Positions 1-4,981 of a stretch of DNA of 5,379 nt are shown here, one piece after another. The stretch's first letter is position 1; each line of letters begins with the position of its first letter. The notes under the pieces were generated by a model. That model had not been told where the DNA came from. It saw only the letters and a list, made by a program, of their open reading frames with translations, and ran no database searches. The translations under genes and the position numbers were made by a program. The DNA comes from an uncultured Bryobacterales bacterium (GTDB lineage Bacteria; Acidobacteriota; Terriglobia; Bryobacterales; Bryobacteraceae): NCBI GenBank assembly GCA_937859895.1, contig CALMAV010000550.1, positions 1-5,379 on the forward strand, read 5' to 3'.

Positions 1-416
1 GCACTGCCGATTGCGTGGTCGGCGGCTTTCGTTATGGAACCGGGGCGAAGACCGTGGGCTCCCTCCTACTCGGCTTGTATGGCGACGATGGACTGCTTCA
101 CCACGTGGGCTTTACCTCCGGCTTAGCGCGTGATGAGAAGGCTCAACTAACAGGGCAGCTGGAAGAACTCATTGAGGAACCGGGCTTCAGTGGTGCGAAG
201 CCTGGTGGCCCGAGCCGCTGGAATACTGAGCGAAGTGCGGAGTGGAAGCCTTTGGCACCTCGACTGGTTGTAGAAGTTCAGTACGATCACTTCTCAGGAG
301 GGCGTTTTCGCCATGGCACAAAGATCCTACACTGGCGTCCCGACAAGCGCCCGGACCAATGCACCATGCAGCAGGTCGAGCATGAGGCCGATTCACCGCT
401 GTCGCTTTTAGATTAG
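1..416 (+). CDS. ATP-dependent DNA ligase, C-terminal OB-fold part (5' partial)
   Basis: The reading frame is open from base 3 and enters the window already coding (TADCVVGGFRYG), so the GTG at 15 is an internal valine and not the start; 137 residues plus TAG are present. TADCVVGGFR is the stretch that follows nucleotidyltransferase motif V in ATP-dependent DNA ligases, where it normally ends a K-x-R-TADC string. Near residues 95-120 lies VEVQYDHFSGGRFRHGTKIL followed by HWRPDKRPDQCT, the motif VI region of the OB-fold that closes over the ATP site. Family knowledge: these enzymes adenylate a lysine with ATP and seal DNA nicks. The single-OB layout resembles the LigC/LigD-ligase group of bacterial repair ligases rather than NAD-dependent LigA. 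The catalytic lysine lies outside the window, so activity and exact subtype cannot be judged. A convergent small gene lies downstream, separated by a strong hairpin. Confidence 0.9.
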   Translation, partial: TADCVVGGFRYGTGAKTVGSLLLGLYGDDGLLHHVGFTSGLARDEKAQLTGQLEELIEEPGFSGAKPGGPSRWNTERSAEWKPLAPRLVVEVQYDHFSGGRFRHGTKILHWRPDKRPDQCTMQQVEHEADSPLSLLD

Positions 417-419
417 TCG

Positions 420-462
420 TTGATTCAGGATAGTGTTGCTTGTGCTCACTATCCTGAATCAA
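420..462. terminator. Perfect 16-bp inverted repeat between convergent genes, putative bidirectional terminator
   Basis: The arms TTGATTCAGGATAGTG (420-435) and CACTATCCTGAATCAA (447-462) are exact reverse complements around an 11-nt loop. The repeat starts 3 nt after the ligase stop and lies 19 nt beyond the stop of the convergent small gene, a position expected for a shared transcription end. Neither strand has a U-tract after the stem (AACGG on the plus strand, CGACTAATC on the minus strand), so this is not a textbook intrinsic terminator. It could be a U-less terminator, an RNA 3'-end-stabilising hairpin, or a dispersed palindromic repeat. The inverted repeat is certain; the terminator role is inferred from position. 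Confidence 0.6.
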
Positions 463-481
463 AACGGACCTGAGTTATCCC

Positions 482-697
482 TTACTGCTGAGTAGTAGAG
501 GAGTTCGTGGACGAAGCAGTTCCCGTCTTGTCGACGTCCTTGGTCTTAGTGACATGCTTCTTGCCGTGCTTGGCCTTGGTTACGGTCTTGGTCTCAGTGG
601 TGGTCGTGTCTTGTCCGGCTTTAACGGCATGGGGAGCAGCCACCAGAAAAGGAACGGCTACAGCTGTCAGAATCATCGATTTCAGTAAAGAGTTCAT
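482..697 (-). CDS. Small secreted Lys/Thr-rich hypothetical protein
   Basis: A 71-residue protein. Residues 1-27 form a classic Sec signal peptide: basic MNSLLK start, hydrophobic core MILTAVAVPFLVAA, and probable cleavage near AVKA-G. The mature part of about 44 residues is low in complexity: QDTTTTETKTVTKAKHGKKH, then VTKTKDVDKTGTASSTNSSTTQQ. It is rich in Thr, Lys and Ser, has no cysteine and almost no hydrophobic residues, so it is probably unstructured and basic. The ATG has a good Shine-Dalgarno, AAGGAG at 713-708, 10 nt upstream, which together with the signal peptide makes the gene convincing despite its size. It is divergent from the histidine kinase and convergent with the ligase, so it is probably monocistronic. 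I do not recognise a named family. A role as an envelope or surface-binding basic peptide is only a guess. Confidence 0.72.
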   Translation of the reverse strand: MNSLLKSMILTAVAVPFLVAAPHAVKAGQDTTTTETKTVTKAKHGKKHVTKTKDVDKTGTASSTNSSTTQQ

Positions 698-921
698 AGT
701 CTCTATTCTCCTTCAAGGTCTTGTCAATTTCGTGTTCGGCAGAAGCAACCCGGTTGATAGTTAGTTTGTTTTGGTTTGGCCGGGCCGTCCCGCCGCGTGT
801 GCGCTGTGCACAACTCTACTTTCGCCCTATTTCACCTTCCACACCATCACCGGAAGGCACGGTTTTGTATCCCGTGTTTGCGGGATAGCGCCGAGTAATC
901 CTTAATGAAAGAATCATAATC
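698..921. other. Divergent intergenic region, no gene seen
   Basis: These 224 bases separate the divergent small secreted gene (-) and the histidine kinase (+), so both promoters should lie here. The kinase frame is closed by TAG at 886-888, and no ATG, GTG or TTG in frame occurs before 922. The minus-strand ribosome binding site is at 708-713. A 7-bp inverted repeat occurs at 868-887. I could not pick a convincing -35/-10 pair for either gene, and saw no RNA gene. Confidence 0.6.
868..887. promoter_or_regulatory. 7-bp inverted repeat upstream of the sensor kinase, possible operator or leader hairpin
   Basis: TATCCCG (868-874) and CGGGATA (881-887) are exact inverted repeats separated by TGTTTG. 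The structure ends 34 nt before the GTG start of the kinase. It could be a dimeric regulator site or a small RNA hairpin in the leader. It does not match the NarL heptamer pattern. The repeat is seen directly; any function is inference. Confidence 0.3.
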
Positions 922-2037
922 GTGCGATCCTATGACGCAATCGGTCGGCAGACTCTCCAGCGCTTTCTGCTTTTAGGCTTGGGTCTGTCCGCATTGCTCC
1001 TGCTTGCCGCCGTACTGGTTGCTGTCAGGACAGCGCGTGAGATCGATAAAGACACGCAGACCTTTTCGAAAGAGCAGGTAGCTGCCCGAAAGGCCATTGA
1101 TGACATCCAGAATCAGCAGGTCAACCTGAACGACCGCTGGATGCGGCTGGCTCGACGGAGCGACATTGTTAGGCGGGAAGAGATTCTGGCACAGTTGACT
1201 GAATCTCGACAACAGATGAGCGGTGCCCTGGATGCGGCGTATCAAAGGGCGGAGAACCTACGGCAGAGCCTATATCTGGAAAGCCATGGTCTCCTGCGCT
1301 GGACTGCTTGGCTGTTTGCGGCCTGCATTGGATTGTCGCTAGCCTCAGCTACCTGGGCGGTTCGCTCCACAGCGGGACTCTTCTCGACTTTGCAGCAGCA
1401 AGCGAGTGATCTATCCAGGCTGCAGTACCAATTTCTCGAGACACAGGAGGAAACTGCGCGCCGGTTCAGCCACGAGTTGCATGATGAATTGGGCCAGGCG
1501 CTGACTGCAATCAAGGCAAACTTGTCAGCAATGCAAGAAGGCGGCGATCCAACGCGCGTACAGGATTGCATGGCGCTGGTAGATCGCGCAATTCAGGATG
1601 TGCGTGAGATGTCGCAGCTGCTGCGACCGACTATCCTGGATGACTTCGGGTTAGACCCGGCCTTGCAAGCGCTATCGCAAAGCTTTTCCCATCGGACTGG
1701 TATTCAGGTTACCTATCGTAGCGAAGGCGAGAGCCGGCGACGGATGCGCGACACCACCGAAACCAACCTCTATCGGATTGCGCAAGAAGCTCTGACGAAC
1801 ATCGCGCGTCACTCTAAAGCCCAAGCCGTAAAGATGCTTCTCTCGGCTAAGGGTGGCAAAGTAACTTTGAACGTGGATGATGACGGCCAGGGTTTTGATC
1901 TGACACATCGTCGCGCAGGTGCCGGTTTAGGCTTGGCCGGCATGGAGACCAGAGCCCGGGGTTGTGGAGGACGATTGAGCTTGGAAAGCGCTCCTGGTAA
2001 GGGCTTGAAGATTGAAGTCACATGTCCCCTTGATTAG
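922..2037 (+). CDS. NarL/UhpB-type sensor histidine kinase (HisKA_3 + HATPase_c), two-TM
   Basis: A 371-residue membrane kinase. A short cytoplasmic N-terminus is followed by TM1 at about 16-36 (LLLGLGLSALLLLAAVLVAV). A roughly 90-residue extracytoplasmic, mostly helical sensor segment follows, then TM2 at about 126-147. A coiled linker (150-180, LQQQASDLSRLQ) takes the place of a recognisable HAMP domain. The HisKA_3 dimerisation box is HELHDELGQ, with phospho-acceptor H187 followed by D188 and Q192. HATPase_c has the N box QEALTNIARH (N293), the G1 box DDDGQGF (319-325) and the G2 box GAGLGLAG (333-340), all intact. Family knowledge: such kinases phosphorylate LuxR/NarL-type response regulators. 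None is encoded in the window, so the partner and signal are unknown. GTG at 922 is the first in-frame start after TAG 886-888. The only SD-like bases are a weak GAAAG about 10 nt upstream. The ubiX-like gene follows 89 nt later. Confidence 0.93.
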   Translation: MRSYDAIGRQTLQRFLLLGLGLSALLLLAAVLVAVRTAREIDKDTQTFSKEQVAARKAIDDIQNQQVNLNDRWMRLARRSDIVRREEILAQLTESRQQMSGALDAAYQRAENLRQSLYLESHGLLRWTAWLFAACIGLSLASATWAVRSTAGLFSTLQQQASDLSRLQYQFLETQEETARRFSHELHDELGQALTAIKANLSAMQEGGDPTRVQDCMALVDRAIQDVREMSQLLRPTILDDFGLDPALQALSQSFSHRTGIQVTYRSEGESRRRMRDTTETNLYRIAQEALTNIARHSKAQAVKMLLSAKGGKVTLNVDDDGQGFDLTHRRAGAGLGLAGMETRARGCGGRLSLESAPGKGLKIEVTCPLD

Positions 2038-2064
2038 AGAATAGGTGGACGGGGCTGCGGCCTA

Positions 2065-2075
2065 CTGAGACTCAG
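2065..2075. repeat. Small palindrome CTGAGACTCAG in the kinase-ubiX gap
   Basis: A perfect 5-1-5 palindrome in the 89-nt gap between the kinase stop and the ubiX-like gene. A one-base centre cannot form an RNA hairpin loop, so if it matters at all it would be a protein-binding site. It may be chance. Confidence 0.2.
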
Positions 2076-2107
2076 CTGGATTGGGCAGTTAAAGGAGCTT
2101 CTTTTGT

Positions 2108-2113
2108 AGGAGG
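2108..2113 (+). promoter_or_regulatory. Strong Shine-Dalgarno (AGGAGG) for the ubiX-like gene
   Basis: AGGAGG matches the anti-SD fully. It is 13 nt from TTG 2127 and 19 nt from ATG 2133, so both spacings are long. The closer fit argues for TTG; the family N-terminus argues for ATG. The two proteins differ by only two residues. Confidence 0.5.
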
Positions 2114-2126
2114 GGCATCCTTAAGA

Positions 2127-2690
2127 TTGAAAATGCGAATCATAATCGGAATTACCGGAGCCTCTGGAGCCATCTTCGGCGTCCGCACCTTGCAGGCGTT
2201 GCGGGCAGCTTCGGTTGAGACTCACCTGGTTATGAGCCGCTGGGCCAAGACAACCATCGCCCATGAGACTCCATACAGTTTGAGCGAAGTAGAAGCTATG
2301 GCATCTTCCGTACATAACGGAGACAACCAGGCAGCCTGCATCTCGAGCGGATCGTTTCATACCGACGGTATGATTGTGGCGCCTTGCAGTATGAAGACAC
2401 TGGCAGCGATTCGCGTCGGCTACAGCGACACGTTAGTCTGCCGCGCAGCTGACGTCATTTTGAAAGAGCGCCGGAAGCTGGTGCTGCTGGCCCGGGAAAG
2501 TCCGCTGAGCGAAATTCACCTGGAGAACATGCTCGCCCTGACGCGTATGGGTGCTATAATCTTTCCGCCCGTACCGGCTTTCTACAACAATCCAAAGTCC
2601 ATTGACGATCTGGTGAACTATATTGTCGGTAGACTGCTCGACCAATTCGGCTTGCAGGTACCTGATCTAGAACGCTGGACTGGCTTTTAG
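2127..2690 (+). CDS. ubiX: UbiX/Pad1/VdcB-type flavin prenyltransferase
   Basis: Family knowledge: UbiX joins dimethylallyl phosphate to FMNH2 to make prenylated FMN, the cofactor of UbiD-type decarboxylases; it is a soluble flavoprotein. Sequence marks: flavin P-loop ITGASGA (9-15), VMSRWAKTTIAHETPYS (35-51), SSGSF (73-77), APCSMKTLAAI (85-95), RAADVILKERRKLVLLARES (106-125), PLSEIHLENM (126-135) and AFYNNP (151-156). The segment from THLVMSRWAKTT to DQFGL closely resembles, from memory, E. coli Pad1/EcdB and VdcB proteins, which serve phenolic-acid (4-hydroxybenzoate/vanillate-type) decarboxylases rather than ubiquinone synthesis. The 187-residue length is normal. Two starts compete: TTG at 2127 lies 13 nt from AGGAGG (2108-2113), while ATG at 2133 (MRIIIGITGASG) fits the family N-terminus but lies 19 nt away. 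No UbiD partner is visible in the window. The convergent membrane-protein gene ends only 7 nt beyond. Confidence 0.93.
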   Translation: MKMRIIIGITGASGAIFGVRTLQALRAASVETHLVMSRWAKTTIAHETPYSLSEVEAMASSVHNGDNQAACISSGSFHTDGMIVAPCSMKTLAAIRVGYSDTLVCRAADVILKERRKLVLLARESPLSEIHLENMLALTRMGAIIFPPVPAFYNNPKSIDDLVNYIVGRLLDQFGLQVPDLERWTGF

Positions 2691-2697
2691 ATTGCTC

Positions 2698-3024
2698 TTA
2701 CGAGGTTCTAGACTTTAGGGTACTCGAGCTGATCCGCCGGGCTCGCACGAACGATGCTATGCCAAAACCGATCATGATTGTGGCGAACACAATCGAGATG
2801 ATTAGAGCAAAGCTAGTTTGTTCGTCCGGCTTAGGCCCACGTAGGATCTGTAGAATCTTCATCAGGGCCGGCAGCGCGAGTATCAGAAAAAGCGCACCGA
2901 TTGCCTGATTCCAGATGATTCGAGCGGGTCGAACTACCTCAGGAACAACTGTTTTAGCAAAGGTGGTTGCATGATGTGGCTTCACCGAACGAAGGAATCG
3001 GACGGTCTGGCCAAGCTTGTTCAC
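2698..3024 (-). CDS. Two-TM hypothetical membrane protein, last gene of the sigma cluster
   Basis: A 108-residue protein with a basic N-terminal segment (about 1-38) and two predicted transmembrane helices: about 41-61 (AIGALFLILALPALMKILQIL) and about 71-93 (SFALIISIVFATIMIGFGIASF). A short polar loop (RGPKPDEQT) joins them, and the tail is basic (RARRISSSTLKSRTS). I do not recognise a family. The GTG start at 3024 lies 16 nt after the stop of the secreted-protein gene, so it is probably cotranscribed. The nearest SD-like bases (GAAGG) sit almost against the start codon, and an ATG at 3032 opens only a three-codon frame ending on the TGA that overlaps this GTG, so the start is uncertain. Both ends of the protein probably face the same side of the membrane. 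Its role in the sigma module, if any, is unknown. Confidence 0.7.
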   Translation of the reverse strand: MNKLGQTVRFLRSVKPHHATTFAKTVVPEVVRPARIIWNQAIGALFLILALPALMKILQILRGPKPDEQTSFALIISIVFATIMIGFGIASFVRARRISSSTLKSRTS

Positions 3025-3040
3025 GCCTTCATCGTAACAA

Positions 3041-3550
3041 TCAAAGAATGGGCGTGGCAGTCAGGACCATTTGCATTTTATGCTTGCTGGTGAGATCGTC
3101 CGACGAGAAAATAACGGTGGGCCTTTTTAGAGGAACAATCAGTGTTGACCGCCAAGAGCTTGACCGAATGATTGGCGGATGATCTGTGGCGGCAATTGGG
3201 AGCAGTTCTTGTGAGAGCGTATTTATCACTGCGTCTATTGAAAGCGCCAGTCCGCTAGACATCTCTCGAAGGTTGGAAGCATCAATCTTCACGTCCAATG
3301 AGTAGTTTGTAACTTCATGGGTACCATTTATTGGCAATGACAGCCGGGAGTCCGTGCGGATCGAGCAACCACCTGGAGTGTTAGTGGCAGCAGTTGTGTC
3401 GTACTCACGCCTATTTATCACGTTTGTTCCATCCACTTCCTGAACAACAAACAGCAGTCGATAAAACTTACTACCAGAGTTGGGATCATCGGCGCGAATA
3501 GGTGCGGCCCAAGGCGCTAGCATTGCCAAAACGATGACGTACATTTTCAT
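3041..3550 (-). CDS. Secreted beta-rich hypothetical protein of an acidobacterial-type family
   Basis: A 169-residue exported protein. I chose ATG 3550 because AGGAG sits 7 nt upstream and the protein then begins directly with a signal peptide (MKMYVIVLAMLAPWAAPIRA, about 1-20). A GTG at 3565 would add five polar residues and overlap the upstream stop as GTGA, and remains possible. The mature protein alternates short beta-type strands: FYRLLFVVQEVDGTNVINRR, a SIRTDSRLSLPI segment, YSLDVKIDASNL, and a C-terminal PPIIRSSSWRSTLIVPLKRP followed by TVIFSSDD and MQMVLTATPIL. From memory, this arrangement recurs in Acidobacteriota proteins of unknown function encoded after ECF sigma factors. The P-I-I-R ... 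S-T-L-I-V-P ... T-V-I-F pattern is loosely like the strand repeat of secretin C-domains. That resemblance is only suggestive, and at this size the protein is no complete secretin. It lies 11 nt after the anti-sigma-like gene. Confidence 0.8.
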   Translation of the reverse strand: MKMYVIVLAMLAPWAAPIRADDPNSGSKFYRLLFVVQEVDGTNVINRREYDTTAATNTPGGCSIRTDSRLSLPINGTHEVTNYSLDVKIDASNLREMSSGLALSIDAVINTLSQELLPIAATDHPPIIRSSSWRSTLIVPLKRPTVIFSSDDLTSKHKMQMVLTATPIL

Positions 3551-3561
3551 TGTTTCTCTCC

Positions 3562-4080
3562 TCACTTAGACCGTTCCTCCGCTAGGGGAACAATGTTCAG
3601 GGCCTCAATATGCAGCGGTTCCTCCCTTTGCTTTTCCAAATCTGCAAACACCGCTGCTGCCGCCTCAGGTAATTGCTGAGTAAACCGCACCAACGCTCGT
3701 TCTTCACTTGTCATGGGCGTAGGAGAAGGGAATATGCTTGCCTTTATTGGCTGCTGCGTTCGCTTAGACTTCCTCCGGTGTGCAACCTCATGCAGGAGCG
3801 GCGCGCCAGGCGGCAGCATCTTCTCTCCCTCGACCTTTCTTGAAGCCATATACAATTTCGGGCTTGGTGGCGGTACTGGCTTCTGTCGAACGAAAAGGCC
3901 AAGAAGCGATGCAGCTAGCACCAAGGTGCCCAAAGCATATACTCGAGGTCTGGGTCGCTTGGACTCGGCCCGGGAAACATGCTGCAGAATCTGTGCTTCC
4001 AGCCCAAGCGGCATCTGCGGGCAATCCGCTAAGGCGCGATCCAGCAAGTGATCAAGCTTAACCAGCTGCTTATTCTCCAT
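3562..4080 (-). CDS. Single-TM anti-sigma-factor-like protein
   Basis: A 172-residue protein with a cytoplasmic N-terminal segment of about 45 residues (KLDHLLDRALADCPQMPLGL, then EAQILQHVSR). One transmembrane helix follows at about 47-64 (VYALGTLVLAASLLGLFV), then a Pro-rich linker (KPVPPPSPK) and an extracytoplasmic tail with a conserved-looking end (MTSEERALVRFTQQLPEAAA, ending IEALNIVPL). The N-in, single-TM layout directly after an ECF sigma gene is what membrane anti-sigma factors show. However, no zinc anti-sigma motif (H-x3-C-x2-C) is present, so the function is inferred from position and topology. ATG 4080 lies inside the sigma gene (11-nt overlap), with GGGAG at 4091-4087 six nt upstream, which implies translational coupling. 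The secreted protein follows 11 nt after its stop. It could instead be a structural or signalling membrane protein with no sigma partner. Confidence 0.75.
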   Translation of the reverse strand: MENKQLVKLDHLLDRALADCPQMPLGLEAQILQHVSRAESKRPRPRVYALGTLVLAASLLGLFVRQKPVPPPSPKLYMASRKVEGEKMLPPGAPLLHEVAHRRKSKRTQQPIKASIFPSPTPMTSEERALVRFTQQLPEAAAAVFADLEKQREEPLHIEALNIVPLAEERSK

Positions 4081-4312
4081 CGCGTACTCCCAACAGAACC
4101 GTCATTTTTTGCTTCAGCAGCTGTCTGGCCCGAGAGATTCGGTTCCGCACTGTGCCTTCCGGGACTCCTAGCAGAGCCGCAATCTCATGCGACTTCAATT
4201 CTTCCACAGCCGACAGCAGCAACGGATCCCGCAGACCGTGCGGCAAGGAGTCGATTAGCCGATGAATATGGCCGTTCCAGTCTGCCGACACCAAGGCTTG
4301 CTCTGGATTCAA
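4070..4312 (-). CDS. ECF sigma factor, region 4 half (separate frame)
   Basis: 80 residues read from TTG 4312. They carry sigma region 4: NPEQALVSADWNGHIHRLID at the start, SLPHGLRDPLLLSAVEELKS in the middle, and the helix-turn-helix HEIAALLGVPEGTVRNRISR with ARQLLKQ (about 42-67), which recognises the -35 element. The upstream ORF ends with TGA on the same bases (TTGA, 4312-4309). In this frame the coding stays open upstream only to a TAG at 4369-4367, and the residues there (GFGRSTGAIVSD) look less sigma-like than those of the other frame. A -1 shift, or a one-base loss near 4312, would join the halves into a protein of about 193 residues, the normal ECF length. A GGAG lies about 14 nt upstream of the TTG, so independent initiation would be weak and probably coupled. 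The gene is either frameshifted (mutation or sequencing error) or one subunit of a split sigma. Confidence 0.8.
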   Translation of the reverse strand: MNPEQALVSADWNGHIHRLIDSLPHGLRDPLLLSAVEELKSHEIAALLGVPEGTVRNRISRARQLLKQKMTVLLGVRDGE

Positions 4313-4650
4313 GTCGCTGACAATTGCTCCGGTACTTCGACCGAATCCAATTGCTTTCCGCGCTGACTAACTGCGATTCGCCAAGCAACCCGAGCTAAGT
4401 AAGCTCGCTCGTCCTGGATTTTTCTTAGATCCGTTTGCCGATAGACCTTGAGGAATGTTTCCTGAAACGCATCTTCAGCATCATGTGCGTTTCTAAGGAC
4501 AGCAAATGCAATCCGAAAAACAAAGGAAGTTTGCCGATAAACCAGCGACGTAAATGATTCTTGGCGGGTCGCAAGGGCTTTGTCGCGCGAGGCCTCTGCT
4601 CCGTCCCAAGTCATTGATTGTGCCAGTTGCCCCATTTGGAAAGCGTTCAC
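4309..4650 (-). CDS. ECF sigma factor, region 2 half (ends at frame break)
   Basis: 113 residues containing sigma region 2. Core-binding and -10-recognition segments run from about 34 to 98: TSLVYRQTSFVFRIAFAVLR, NAHDAEDAFQETFLKVYRQT (region 2.2) and RAYLARVAWRIAVSQRGK (region 2.4). Family knowledge: ECF factors bind core RNA polymerase with region 2 and need region 4 for -35 binding. The frame ends at TGA 4311-4309 inside the variable linker, exactly where the region 4 ORF opens. Start: GTG 4650 has AAGG about 9-10 nt upstream; ATG 4635 and ATG 4614 are alternatives that shorten a poorly conserved N-terminus. It follows the ParE-type toxin gene by 58 nt and leads the anti-sigma-like, secreted and two-TM genes. 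Both halves keep their hallmark residues and show no other damage, which argues for a recent change, a sequencing error, or retained function in two pieces. Confidence 0.8.
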   Translation of the reverse strand: MNAFQMGQLAQSMTWDGAEASRDKALATRQESFTSLVYRQTSFVFRIAFAVLRNAHDAEDAFQETFLKVYRQTDLRKIQDERAYLARVAWRIAVSQRGKQLDSVEVPEQLSAT

Positions 4651-4708
4651 AATCTAAGACCTTACAAGAAGGCTGGCTGTTCAATTTTGTGAGGAATAAT
4701 ATTCGGGG

Positions 4709-4981
4709 CTAACCCTGGCGATGGCGACTGCCGTGAAATACACTGGCGATGTTCACCACCTCTTCAACTACTTCGTAGACAATCACGTAGGGTCGATGAG
4801 TAAGCTCGCGCGTACCCTCACGCCGACCAGGATGGCCAAGCCTGGGATGCAATATGAGTTGCTCGGCAGCCTCAAAGATTCCAGCGATCACCTGTTCCGG
4901 GAGGGCAGAGCCAGCAGCCGTGAGGTACTCATGAATCTCTTCTAACTGGTTGCCCGCTGTTTCCGACCAGCGCAGCCTCAC
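4709..4981 (-). CDS. parE: ParE/RelE-superfamily toxin
   Basis: A 90-residue protein of the usual ParE size. It begins with the family pattern MRLRWSETAGNQLEEIHEYL (helix 1 with the W-S-x-x-A start), continues with a second helix (QVIAGIFEAAEQLILHPRLG) and the conserved turn GHPGRREGTRELTHRPYVIV (49-68), and ends in strands YEVVEEVVNIASVFHGSR. Family knowledge: ParE toxins inhibit DNA gyrase, and related RelE folds cleave ribosome-bound mRNA; the sequence alone does not settle which target applies. The GTG start shares GTGA (4981-4978) with the antitoxin stop and has no clear SD, so translation is probably coupled. The end HGSRHRQG differs from the usual H-G-x-R-x-W-P ending. The sigma gene follows by 58 nt on the same strand. 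Confidence 0.9.
   Translation of the reverse strand: MRLRWSETAGNQLEEIHEYLTAAGSALPEQVIAGIFEAAEQLILHPRLGHPGRREGTRELTHRPYVIVYEVVEEVVNIASVFHGSRHRQG

Noticed and set aside
15..17. GTG at 15 as the start of the ligase ORF
   Set aside because: The frame is open to the window edge and the residues before it (TADC) belong to the conserved ligase string TADCVVGGFR, so the gene begins outside the window.
722..727. Exact TTGACA on the minus strand upstream of the small secreted gene
   Set aside because: A -10 at 16-18 nt would fall between the SD and the ATG, and no TATAAT-like hexamer is there, so it is not credible as the -35 of this gene.
507..764. 85-aa hydrophobic plus-strand ORF opposite the small secreted gene
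   Set aside because: Its hydrophobic, Val-rich stretch is the complement of the Thr/Lys codons of the minus-strand gene, which has a signal peptide and a proper SD.
2121..2360. 79-aa minus-strand ORF inside the ubiX-like gene
   Set aside because: Antisense to a strongly conserved enzyme, with no family features of its own.
3713..4051. 112-aa plus-strand ORF, and the overlapping 93-aa ORF at 3780-4061
   Set aside because: They lie antisense within the anti-sigma-like gene. They lack recognisable motifs or an SD and have odd composition (Cys/Arg/Ser-rich), as expected of shadow frames.
4312..4366. Programmed -1 frameshift joining the two sigma halves
   Set aside because: The needed direction is -1, but no X-XXY-YYZ heptamer or obvious downstream pseudoknot was seen in the shared open stretch. 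Point deletion, sequencing error or coupled re-initiation is more likely.
4655..4683. ECF-like promoter TGAACA-N17-GTCTTA on the minus strand before the sigma gene
   Set aside because: It would suggest autoregulation, but the match to the GGAACC/CGTC consensus is poor, the start would fall inside the GTG codon, and it overlaps the likely AAGG ribosome binding site. Too weak to annotate.
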